64,000 nucleotides of DNA from Bagarius yarrelli (taxonomy: Eukaryota > Chordata > Actinopteri > Siluriformes > Sisoridae). The notes below the pieces were generated by a model. It was not told the DNA's origin, made no database searches, and saw nothing but the letters and a program-made list of their open reading frames with translations. Both the position numbers and the translations under genes were made by a program. The stretch lies in the NCBI GenBank assembly GCA_005784505.1, contig VCAZ01000097.1, positions 734,001 to 798,000 on the forward strand, written 5' to 3'. Below, one piece after another: positions 1 to 11,700 of this stretch. Positions within the stretch are counted from its first letter, which is position 1. Every line of letters begins with the position of its first letter.

Positions 1-876
1 GCTGAAAAAAATCCTTAAGATTTACTTGATAAAATTCTTGTAACAATTTGCACAAGCAGATTACAAGTAAATTTTATTGCTCCTTTATTGCTCTAGTGCA
101 AATCACCCGTCATTATCAGATAAAACCTACGTTAGATTTCACTTAATGCTTATTAAGAAATTAGCTAAAAGTTACCGAATTATATTTTATGTTAAGATTT
201 CTTTAGGATTTAAGATTACCTTGTTTTTATACAATCTTTCTTTTATTGTTATTTTTTGAGATTTTCTCTTTTTTTGGTTTTATTTAAAATTACTTTCTAT
301 AATTACGTAAGCATTGCTGATTAATGTTTTATAACTAAAGTAATCGTGTAGTCCAAATCTTTCACAAATCACACGATTAAAATATATATAAACAGGTTTA
401 TTTAGCCAATCTTAAAAAAAGTTACCTAACATTCGCAGCAGGGCCGGCTCTAGGTTATGGGCAGGAGTGGGCTGAGCCCACCCAAACGTCTGTCTTGCCC
501 ACCCAATCAAAATTTGGTAAAAACAGCTGTATAAAAATATGTTTTGATTTCCTTTGTATAATTTGGGATGTGATGAAAGGAGTCTGGGGTGGGTTCTGTG
601 TTGAGAAGTTGAAGAAGGGGTGTAAAAAGCCCCGGCCAATCACTTTTTAATTGGCTTCCGAATCCACAGAATTCTAACCCTAAAACTAAAGTTCTGGTGT
701 CAATAATATTTTATTTACTTTAACAACAACTTTAAGCTGCACAATATTCGCACGGTATTTACTATTTTTTTTTTGCTGTTTTTTTTTTTTTATGTCATAC
801 AAACTTTGATTAGATTTGATCAAACTTATGTTTATACGCTGTATTTGTTGATTCTGGTTTTTGTGTGTGTTTACAG

Positions 877-2107
877 CCGAATGGGTTTTTCGAGGCTTCT
901 CCTTGTGTGAAATCCACCGGCGAAAATTCTGACTACATTCCCACATTGACAGAACTGCTAAAAGGATCTGCAGCCGAAAACAGACCTGAAAAAAACGGGT
1001 AATTTTCAAAAGGAATTAAAGTTTTTATTAGCAGACATTTCTGCTGTGTGTACTATTTAATTATAAAGCTGAAGCTGACTTCGATTGTGTTTGTAATGTC
1101 CTGTGTCCGGTTGTCTTAACCTCTATATCCATCTTCTCTTTGTCTTAATGACAAATGATCAGTGTAAATAGTACCTTTAGAAACACCGCCCCAAACAGCT
1201 TTTATAACCGTTATAAACTACCTTAAAATCATCTTACCTGAATATTGACAATGACCAATTTACAGGGACACACGCCATTTATTAACTTCTTTAATATGAT
1301 CAGGATCATACAGGATCCAGAGCCCATCCTACACACGTTGGGTGTAAGGTGAGAACACACCATGTTGCCCTGCTGTGTTTTTGTTAATTCACTATTAGTG
1401 GTTATTTTAGAGCAACAGCATAATGCCCTCTTGTGGCGAGTCATAAAATTGCAGTTTTGCATTATGTTGATAATTTCTTATGGAAAATGAAAGCAGGAAA
1501 TCAGCTCAGAATACAGCTGAATAATGATCAGCTAAAAATAAGTGACTGTTAAAAATAATGTTTCATTCCATTAATAAAGTGTGACTTATTACTAATAATT
1601 AAATAATTTGGGATCCTATAATAACACACATATAATAATCTCCGTTACTGGATGATAAGAAATATAAACTAGATTGATTTGATCTTTAAGGAGTCAGAAT
1701 CTATTGGACAAACTTCAGGATCTGGACCGCATGATTGGTGTAAAATACAAGGTGGCAGAATCTCTGTCTGGGAAGCTTCTCCTGCAGTCACTGAACCTGA
1801 GGACCCTGAACCCTGTAAGTTCAACTGTTTGTTTATTTTAGAGCTGCGGGGGGGGGCACTTTCACATTCAATTCTTTTACTTACATCCTTTTAGTAATAT
1901 CCGCACTTAAACATTTAATCTGAAAGAATATAAACTGTCACATGAGATTTATGCCAGGATTGTGATTTTCTCCCTCAGGAGCGGGCAAGTGGCCGGAAAC
2001 AGAACATAGCAAGGTTTTCCCCAAACCTTCCTACGTCCAACCAGCAGTTAGCAGCTAACGCTAAAAGAAGACTCTCTTATGACATCAACAGGAACATTAA
2101 GTCATAG
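877..2107 (+). CDS. 3' end of an unidentified spliced gene (last three exons)
   Basis: Three exons, 877-998, 1691-1814 and 1979-2107, join in one frame (phases 2 and 0) and end in TAG at 2105-2107. Acceptors are TTTACAG, TTTAAG and CCCTCAG; donors are GTAATT and GTAAGT. The joined piece encodes about 124 residues. It opens with an acidic/polar stretch containing IPTLTELLKG, continues with an amphipathic probable coiled coil (LLDKLQDLDRMIGVKYK through LLLQSLNL), and ends in a basic tail rich in R, K and N (KRRLSYDINRNIKS). A poly(A) signal 36 bases past the stop supports a true gene end. The 5' part lies left of the window. I do not recognise the protein. A chromosome- or cytoskeleton-associated small protein would fit the composition, but that is only a guess. 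Its neighbour on the same strand is kcnk6. Confidence 0.6.
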
Positions 2108-2142
2108 TTCCTCCCAATTTTAAACTATTCTGTTTACTGCTG

Positions 2143-2147
2143 AATAA

Positions 2148-2148
<1 letters not shown>
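2143..2148 (+). terminator. Poly(A) signal AATAAA of the unidentified gene
   Basis: A canonical AATAAA lies 36 bases after the TAG at 2107. It fits a very short 3' UTR and runs straight into a TTAG tandem repeat. Confidence 0.6.

Positions 2149-2184
<36 letters not shown>
2149..2184. repeat. (TTAG)n microsatellite
   Basis: About nine uninterrupted copies of a 4-base unit directly follow the poly(A) signal. Confidence 0.9.
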
Positions 2185-3290
2185 AGCCAACTTGCCAAAT
2201 GTTGCCAGACTATTATAATTTTCCTCTTTCTTTCAGGCAAATCTGAATTTTGCATTTGAAACGTATCCTGGGTCTCGGTGGCTCTGTAGCCGATCCAGAG
2301 AACAACATCTACAAAATCCCAGGACACCTTGCACACACGTTCATGTACAGTTTATGCTGTCCGATCTACCTGCTGGCATGTATTCGGGAGGTAGGAGGAA
2401 ATTTAGAAGACGGATGTAATTAATTACATTATGCCTGAATAAATAGAATCATAGACGTGGCTTAATTTTAATATGACTGAATAATTTCAGATGTTGCAGC
2501 AATCTGTTGCAAAAAAAATCAGTTCTTCTCCCTTATTGACCCAGAGATTCGTTTGCTCCTCCGGTGATACTTTTTCCTGCAAGACTTACAAGCCTAGAAA
2601 TGGAAGAGTGAGAGTGAGCAACCGTTAAAAATAGTGAATCTAAAATTAGTTTTTAACTCACCAATCAAGAAGATAATTTTACAAATATAAATAAATATTA
2701 AAAAATTCCTGTCCAGTGCCAAAACTTCCACAACTTTTAACTTCTTTGTAGTTTTAAATGTGATTATTGTTCTCGTCTTATTACGCTTGTTATGATTTTT
2801 TTTTCTCTCTTGTCTAACATGCTAGTTTTCAATTTAGAAAAATAAATGATTATTAATTGGATTTTTCTAAGAGTATTAAACTCAAACTGCTTTTATTTTC
2901 TTGATTGTTTTTTCCATTTGAATTTGAACACTTCAGTGTGCCATTTATACCAAATGTAAAATTCTGAAAATAAAAACTGTATTTTCTCAGTTTGAAGATC
3001 ATGCACTCCAATCAACATGCTGATTGATATTCTGATAATGTTGAAGATAATAAAAAAAAGGAATCAGTGGAGTTGGTGTTCTGCAAATGTCTGACTGTGG
3101 TTGCAAAAAGAACACGACACTACGGTTAATTATCATCTTCGGTTTTTTCCAGTAAAGTGTGAAAAATTTGAGGGAACAGTTTCTTCTGAAATGCATCCTT
3201 GGTGTAAAAACTCCTAGCATATCACAACGGGGCGTCAGTTAAAACACCTTTTAAGTAACATTTTCTCCAGTATGTATTGGTCATTTCATA
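2185..3290. other. AT-rich intergenic stretch
   Basis: No gene is supported here. The only structured item is a 154-base segment at 2237-2390 with a good acceptor (pyrimidine tract plus CAG) and donor (GTAGGA). It is open in one frame throughout, and in a second frame after an early TGA. It could be an alternative last exon, a retro-fragment or chance. The rest is AT-rich with no clear repeat family. Confidence 0.4.
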
Positions 3291-4345
3291 GTTGCAGCAG
3301 ACTGGGCGTTAGTTTTCATGGTTATGCAGACGACACTCAGCTCTATATTTCTTCGCGGCCTGGCGAAAATAACTGGATGTGCTGTCAATTCTTAGCCATC
3401 AGTTAGGAACATTGGTGCGCTGTTTGTTAGCAATCTTTCTTTCGAGAGCCACAATTCTTGCATTTGTAAAACTGCATTTCATCATCTAAAAAATCTATTT
3501 AAATTGCGACCTACGCCCTTCATGACCTCAGGATTAAATTATTGTAATGTTTACTGGGTGGTGGTTCTGCACGCCTAATAAACAAACTCCAGCTGGTCCA
3601 AAACGCAGCAGCGAGAGTTCTTACTAGAACCAGAAAGTCTGATTATGTTAGTCCGGTTCTGTCCACACTGCACTGACTCCCTATTAAATATCCACTAGAT
3701 GATAAAATCCTGTTCATAAATTATAAAGTCCCGAATGGTTTAGTACCTGAGTGACTCTTATCCGATTATAGTCCTCTACGTCTAGGACTATAATAGGACA
3801 GGACTATCTGATAAAACCTAGAATAACAAAATCAACTGCAGGTGGAAGATCCTTTTTTTCAATCCAGCCTCCAAACTCTGGAATAATCCACCTAACACTG
3901 TTTGGGTGGCAGAAACACTCTGTTAGTATGAAACTAGATTAAGGATTACTAGATGATCTCATTAACAGACATGTTTCTATTAACCAAATGCAATAAAAGA
4001 TTTTTAGACTGCAATATTTTAGGCCAACTAGAACCGGAAACACTTTTAATAACCCACAATGGATGGCATCAGTGCTAATATGGGTGTGTTTCTTTCTTCT
4101 GAGCTCACCGTCGCTACCAAATCTGTGTTTTTTTTAGATGGCCATTTGGACACGACCACAAGAACCAGAATCTGCTCTAACTGTGTGCCGCAGAACGGAA
4201 CAACCTGCTGGTTCGACCGGCTGCTGTTAACCGCTGGCTCTTAATTTACAGATATAAGTAAACTAAACTGAGTGTTTTAGTGAGTGTTTACTGTTGTCCT
4301 TGTATTGACACACTAATGTTAAAAGCGCAGTATAAATAAAGGCAG
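3290..4345 (+). mobile_element. Degenerate L2-clade LINE, 3' part
   Basis: A decayed reverse-transcriptase fragment in the plus direction. Positions 3314-3352 translate to FHGYADDTQLYIS, which carries the YADD catalytic-site motif of non-LTR reverse transcriptases in the form typical of the L2/CR1 group. Further on, 3579-3632 reads KLQLVQNAAARVLTRTR, the usual C-terminal L2 block. Stops and frameshifts break the frame throughout. The end near 4320-4345 has the L2 tail (GTTAAAAGCGCAGTATAAAT). The open frame at 4059-4244 is part of this element, not a gene. Confidence 0.8.
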
Positions 4346-4934
4346 TGGTGGGCGGTGCATTTGGTAGCTGGGCCTTCAGTGTGTTCTTCCCCGACTGATA
4401 CCCCCACTATCACATCACAATTATAGAAACCATCAATACTAAACAAACACACAATATAACACGGCGTGGAATTACAGACAGAGAGACAAGAAACCCGTTA
4501 ACACACAACTCCAAACCTCTACACTACAACCACAACTGTACCACCTACAACATCTGGAACAGTTCAGAATCAATATTTATCTTAATATTAATATAACATC
4601 ACAAAAACATTACAGATATCAATCAAATCTATCAGACATTTAAAGGCTGTAAGTCAGTGTTACCGCTCGGCGGCGCTGGTCTGGAAGTGGCGAATAAACT
4701 CTTTCCCGCACAGAGACAAGCTAGTTATCTTCAGGTTTAACTGAACTCTCCGCACATCTACGACTTTTCCGGAAAAATCCGCCTTAAAAACGTATTTTTA
4801 GACCGAGACCGTAAAAGCACACAGCAGCCTAGGAACCTTATATGACGTATCATTAAAATTTCGCTTTACTGTAACTCAAAGGCCCAAACGATGTTTATGA
4901 ATCTCTTTTGTGTAGAAGCTCTTAAACTACCTTA
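4346..4934. other. Intergenic, unassigned
   Basis: No coding potential was seen. The stretch includes a GC-richer block around 4660-4830 and may be part of an old transposon, but I found no matching terminal repeats. Confidence 0.4.
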
Positions 4935-5275
4935 AGACATGGTCTTAAGGAGGACCGACTGTACCCCAGACCTTCTCACCCACATTTTGGTGTTTAGCAG
5001 CAAGCATTCTCCAGGGTATGGTGGTTATTGTAGGAGTAAGAGTGAGACAAAATCTGGAATAGGATGTATAAAAAACACATATGGATGTGATGGCCAGGTT
5101 TCCTTTCTGTATATCGTTCATGTGACAGCAGGTGGTAGCGGCTTTTGCTTTATAACAGCTACATTCTATGTCTCGGCACACTTTTGCAGTAGTGTGGCAA
5201 ATATTTGCCCAGAATGCCTAAAGACTAACAAGGTACTGTTGTTTATAGACTCCCAGTCCTATTTTCAGTGAGTGT
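4935..5275 (-). mobile_element. Tc1/mariner-derived non-autonomous fragment
   Basis: The segment resembles related fragments at 7585-7860, 18870-19225 and 39470-39780. They share blocks such as CTCACCCACATTTTGGTG and TATTGTAGGAGTAAGAG, which look like remnants of a Tc1-type transposase gene. Open frames here are incidental. Confidence 0.5.
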
Positions 5276-5639
5276 TTACCTGTGTAAATAGTTTAAGTGT
5301 CATATATGTCTCTCTTCTTGAACAAATTTTATTTAAAGCAAATCTTTTTGTAAAGTGATTTTAATAATGGACACTGGAACAAAGCAGCTTTACAAGAATA
5401 TTAAAACGAATTAAAATTCTACAACTGAGAATTTATGTCTACATTATTTCTAATTAAAAGCCCGAGCATCTAGTGCAAGCAAAAACCCCCGAAAGTATTA
5501 TAAAGGGGAAAAGGAACACATCCCTGTGTGGGTGTGGATGAGAGTGGCAGTCTGACCAATTATTTTTTTAATTTGCACTGCAGTCAAGTTATTTCTCACA
5601 GGAAGGACAGGAAGTTCAGCTGTTTAACTAAGGCAGCAT

Positions 5640-5760
5640 TTTCAGATATTATAGACAGACCATAATGCTCCATAAGAGCTACAGATATAGTTTGATTACA
5701 GTGCCAATGTATTTATTTATTTATTAATACCACCACAACGGGTCTGGCCACAACCCTTGA
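5640..5760. repeat. Interspersed repeat, copy A
   Basis: Its two halves match 8090-8150 and 8322-8352 in kcnk6 intron 1 (CCATAAGAGCTACAG and ACCACCACAACGGGTCTGGC). Copy A lacks about 170 bases of the middle. It abuts the GATA array. Confidence 0.6.
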
Positions 5761-6648
<888 letters not shown>

Positions 6649-7086
6649 GGCTTTGATTGACATTGGAGCAGAAATAGGGTTTAGTTGCCAGTCAATAATA
6701 AATGAATCAGTATAAAATTTTTCCTTTATTTCTACACTGTGTCATTGATTAATGTATTAAAATCCTAAAATTCACCCGGGCCGTGTTTTCAGTCAGCTCT
6801 TTTCTTTTTCTCTAGTAAACTTCAAAGCCTGATGCGGCATAAAGAGTCACTTTACTGATTCGAATCCGGTGAATCAGAGTCGAGCTTTGTACAGTATACA
6901 TTCGGTTTTTGTCTAACACTCGTGATTAGATACTGTATTAAAGTCTAATTGTGAACCGAATCCCTCCGAGTCGCTTTATTAAAAAAAAAAAAAAAAAAAA
7001 ACAAACACGTCATAATACACCGCAATCTGGCAACCCTGTTGTTAAGTTTCACATCAAGGCGACACATCGGACGTGTTCGTGAGTTT

Positions 7087-7093
7087 GTATAAA
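7087..7093 (+). promoter_or_regulatory. Possible TATA box of kcnk6
   Basis: TATAAAG lies about 85 bases before the chosen kcnk6 ATG, which would leave a short 5' UTR. It is followed by a purine-rich AAGCAG repeat. The transcription start is not visible from sequence. Confidence 0.35.
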
Positions 7094-7173
7094 GAAGCAG
7101 AAGCAGAAGCAGAAGGTCCGAGGCGGGAAACGCTGTGTGTGTTTGTCAGCTATCTGAGCGTCATTTCGCCGAA

Positions 7174-8701
7174 ATGTCTGCGTCGTCCAGGTCGTGTGCA
7201 GTGGTGCTGCTTTTGGTGTGTGTTTACGTGGTGTATCTGCTGATCGGAGCTTTGGTGTTTTGGGCTTTGGAGAAGCCGCGGGAGGAGAAAGTTCGGGCCG
7301 AGCTGAATCTTCTCAAACATCAGCTTCTGAGTAACATGAGCTGCATCGATTTGTCCACACTGGAACATCTGTTAGAGACGCTTATGAAGGCTAATAAATA
7401 CGGAGTGTCACTAGTGAAAAACAACTCCGAGAACTCCAACTGGGACCTGGCGTCCGCTTTGTTCTTCTCCAACACTTTGGTTACCACCATCGGTGAGTCG
7501 GATTCAGATCCATTATCATTAAACTTCATCATGTAGGGAAAAAAAAGGGTCGATTTATTTATTTAATTTAAACGTGTTTATATCAAGATCCTGGTTCTCT
7601 TTTATATTTTTTTACACACAACTTAGAAGTCCAGCAGAAAGGATTCTCACCCAAAAAGTTAGAAACACACAGTTTTCTACAATCTTCTAGTACTAAAACA
7701 ACACTTCCATAGCTAAAACTAAGAGACTGAAACACGGTTCCAGCATGATGAAGGCCATGAGATCCATACAGACATGATGTGGTGTTCTGGTTGGTGTGGA
7801 AAAAAAACTTTGTGACCTCAACCCCATTAAACACCTTTTAAGATAAACTACAACAACAACAACCGCACATCAGACCTCCTCCTCCTCCTCCTCCTCCATC
7901 ATCATCATCATCATTAATTAATTTATTGGTTGATTGATTGATTATACATGGAAAAATAGAAATGTCGCAGCATTTGAGGAGATGACTTTGAGGAGAGTTT
8001 GATTGTTTTGGGGATGAAGGATCTCCTAAAGCGTTCGAGATCAGTCGTAGACTCCAACAAGGATCCATGCACTTCCTGGTTGGACAGTTGAGGTTCCATA
8101 AGAGCTGCAGTTCGATAAAAGAGCCAATTTATTTATATATTAATTTATTTTCTTTATTAATCTACAAGCTCCTATAAATAGTTTTGGAATGTGCAGGTCT
8201 TGAGGATGTACACTAGCGACCAGAAGATACTGACCAAAGGAACCTAAAGTTTTTGTTACAGGAGCACCGGCACCATTCAGACCCCACCTGGAAGTGTGTA
8301 TTACACACTCGCTCTGTAATACCACCACAACGGGTCTGGCCACAAGCCTTGCTTTTAAACTCTGGTAGCTCTCAAAAAAAACCACCATCCATGTCTGCTA
8401 GATAAATTTCGAGTGAAAGCATTTGAGCTTCTATTTCCCCTAAACACTACCTGTAGAGTTCATCATATGAAGTTCACTTGTTTATCTTGCTTTGACATAT
8501 TGACATGTCAATATGTTCACCTGCTTACACACGGCACAGGATACACAGATAGTTTTATTTTAATTCTGTTAGAATAAAACACAGATAATAAACCTGGTTG
8601 ATGAAGAAAATCACAAATACTCGCATATTAAAAATGTGTGTTACTCTATGTACAGACTGCCATGTGTTTGAGCTTTCAGCAACAACTTCCGTTTGGGTTT
8701 C

Positions 8702-8743
<42 letters not shown>

Positions 8744-11700
8744 AGTCTGAGTAAGCGTTAGGTAGATTTCGGTGTAATTGCACTTCCTTTTTGTTTGTTT
8801 AGTTATAAGATTACGCATCTCAAGCGTAAAATAAAATGTCAGCTTGTGTTTTTGCATTGATTTTAGAGACATAAAACATTTTAGAGAAACATGAAACATG
8901 TAAGGCGGCTTTGGGGAAAAAAAAGCCATCAGATATTTCACTGAACTATATCTAGTGTGTGTGTGTGCATATATGTAATATGTGTACTGTGTACTGTGTT
9001 TGTGATAGCCCAGTGGTTAAGGTGTTAGACTTTTATGTTTGTTTTTGGTTTTTATTCTTCTTGTTCTTCCTGTGTGACGAGTAGTTCCTCCACACTACAT
9101 TGTGAGATTATCTGTCTTCTTTTTGAAGCTGAGAGATGTTCTATGTGCTCAGGTTTTAATTTTTCAGTTCATCTTCAACACTGCCTGAGGTCCACCTGTT
9201 CACCTGACATCATGATTAGTCTACAGAAGCACCTCAGGATTACCCCAAGTGTAGACAGGAAGTTTATTTACACACACTTTCTATATGGCCAAACAGGACA
9301 CCTATAAATCAAGCATACTGCATAAGTTCAGACAGACCTGGTAGGCAGGCTTGCTAACAGGATGCTGCTGTTGCCCTGTCTAGGGTTTATGAAAGGAAAT
9401 TTAGAATAGAGCCATAAGACCGAATGTAAACTTTAAACATGGCAGTAAAAGTCAACCTGATTGTTATCTTTTTTTAATTTACAGGACCGGACTGCATTGA
9501 GTTTTCCTAAAACTTTTGTCACAAAGTCAGAGATGCACAATTGTCTCAGATTACTCTATTTGGTGTAGCATTCAGATTTAAGAGTCGCACACATTTTCCC
9601 AGCATGACAATGCCCCTGTGCACAAAGCACCTGACTTCTATGAACAGATGATTTGTCATGGCTGGAGTAGCAGAACGTGAGTGTTGTACACAAAGTCCTG
9701 CCCTATAACTCTACTGTACACTTTACACTGTCGGGATGAAATAAATACGCACACTGCATCGCTTCAAAGTACATGGATATAATAATTGGGTGGTGCAGTA
9801 CTGTAGTCTGTACTGTACTGTACTGAATTTGCTTATTCTTGTTTTTTTTCCTAGGTTATGGCCACACCACTCCACTGTCTGATGAAGGGAAAGCATTCTC
9901 CATTGTGTATGGCGTAATCGGCGTCCCCTTCACTATGCTGGTGTTAACCGCGTGTGTGCAGCGTTTAATGGTGCCGTTAAACCTGCGCCCGGTGACGTCG
10001 TGGCGCCGACGGTTCGGGTGGCATCCTCGCACTGCCAGCACCATGCACTTTGTCCTCCTTCTCCTGTTAGTTATTGTGATGTTCTTCGTGGTGCCTGCTG
10101 TTGTGTTCAGCATCATCGAGGACTCCTGGTCATTTTTGGAGGCGTTTTATTTCTGCTTCATTTCCCTTTGTACCATCGGGTTGGGTGACTTTGTTCCAGG
10201 CGAGCAGGACAATCAAAAATTACGACCACTTTACAAGATCTCTGTAATGGGTAAGTAAATTATTGCTGTAATGGTATATTTACTTATTTTGGAATTATTG
10301 GCTTCCTTTATAAAAATAATTGTGTCTCCACTCAAACAATGAAAAAAATAATGATTCCTTATTCTTTACTGTTTATTTAAACGAACGTCAACGTATCTCC
10401 AAAGGCTTTAGTATAAAAAGTGGAAATGTGGTAGCACTGAGACCTGGAGAAATGGGGTTCGATTCCCAGCACCACCAAGTTGCCTCTGTTAAAAGGGCTT
10501 ATTCCCTTTTAATTGTTCAGTTGTATAAAAGAGATAAATGTACGGCGCTCTGGATAAGAACATCTGCTAAATGCTGTGAATGTAAATGTAATTTAGCGAC
10601 TGGATTGCTCCATTATGGGAACTTGGAGGCGGCTGTGTTCTGTAAACAAACCATAAGCAAACATTTACAGTCGTACCTGGAAAAGAACCTGCTGTGTGAT
10701 GATAACCGGGGCTTTAGGAGTTTTATTGTTTTTAATAAGGCAGTGATACAAAGGGAACTTGGTGATAAAGTGATCGTAACAACAGCCCAGCAAAAAGTGA
10801 TCGTAACAACAGCCCAGCAAAAAGTGATCGTAACAACAGCCCAGCAAAAAGTGATCGTAACAACAGCCCAGCCCAGCATAAAGTGAGACAAGGCGTGTAC
10901 AAGATTATTATTGAACAATCTTTAGTTTTTGGACTTTAGTTCTCAGCAGTAAAACACTTTTAGACTGTTTTAAACTTGCAAATCTAAAATCTTTAGTCAT
11001 TTATTCTGGTTTCTTTGCATTTGCATTTGGCAGACGTCCTTCTCCAGAGCCACTTACATTATTCCCTGTTATACAACCTGAGCAGTCAGGGGTCCAGCAG
11101 TGGTGGTTTGGTGGTGCTGGGAATCGAACCCTGGTCTTTAAGTTGGTACTCCAACCCCTTAACCACTGCGCTACCACTTCCCCATTAAATGTCCAAGCAC
11201 TGAGTATGGTTCAGACTTTACACTGTACTTTATTGCTTCACACTTCCCTGCTATTAAATTAGTGTCTGTGTGTTTTGTCCTTTTTTTGAAGACCTGTGTG
11301 ATAAACGACACCGTGTCTATAAGTAGCCGCACTGTAATCGTCCTGGTGAAGACTAATGTTGACACCAGTTTGTAAACTATTACAACAGCAAATTTGCTAA
11401 GGTCATACTGTAGCTGTCGGTGTGTGTTTGTGTCCTGGAGATAAACTGCTTAAGGACTAGTGATTCCATGATTTTACTACATCGTTCCAAAACAGCTGTA
11501 CTGTTAAAAATACTTTATCATAAAGGAAGAATATTTTTAGCTTAATTAAACAGATCAAATAAATTGATTATAATAGACTGCAAATAATATTGATAAAATA
11601 ATACACGGGGGGGGGATTATGGCTATTATATTTGTATGTCTATTTTGTCTCCCTTTTCTAGATGTATTTGTTATAATAAGTGTTTTGTTGTTTTTGTTTT

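Noticed and set aside
7135..7173. Upstream in-frame ATG of kcnk6
   Set aside because: Would add a polar 13-residue stretch not seen in the family; the ATG at 7174 has better context and gives the usual N terminus.
10320..10886. 188-residue frame in kcnk6 intron 2
   Set aside because: It reads through a SINE and a 27-bp minisatellite; no domain and no splice support.
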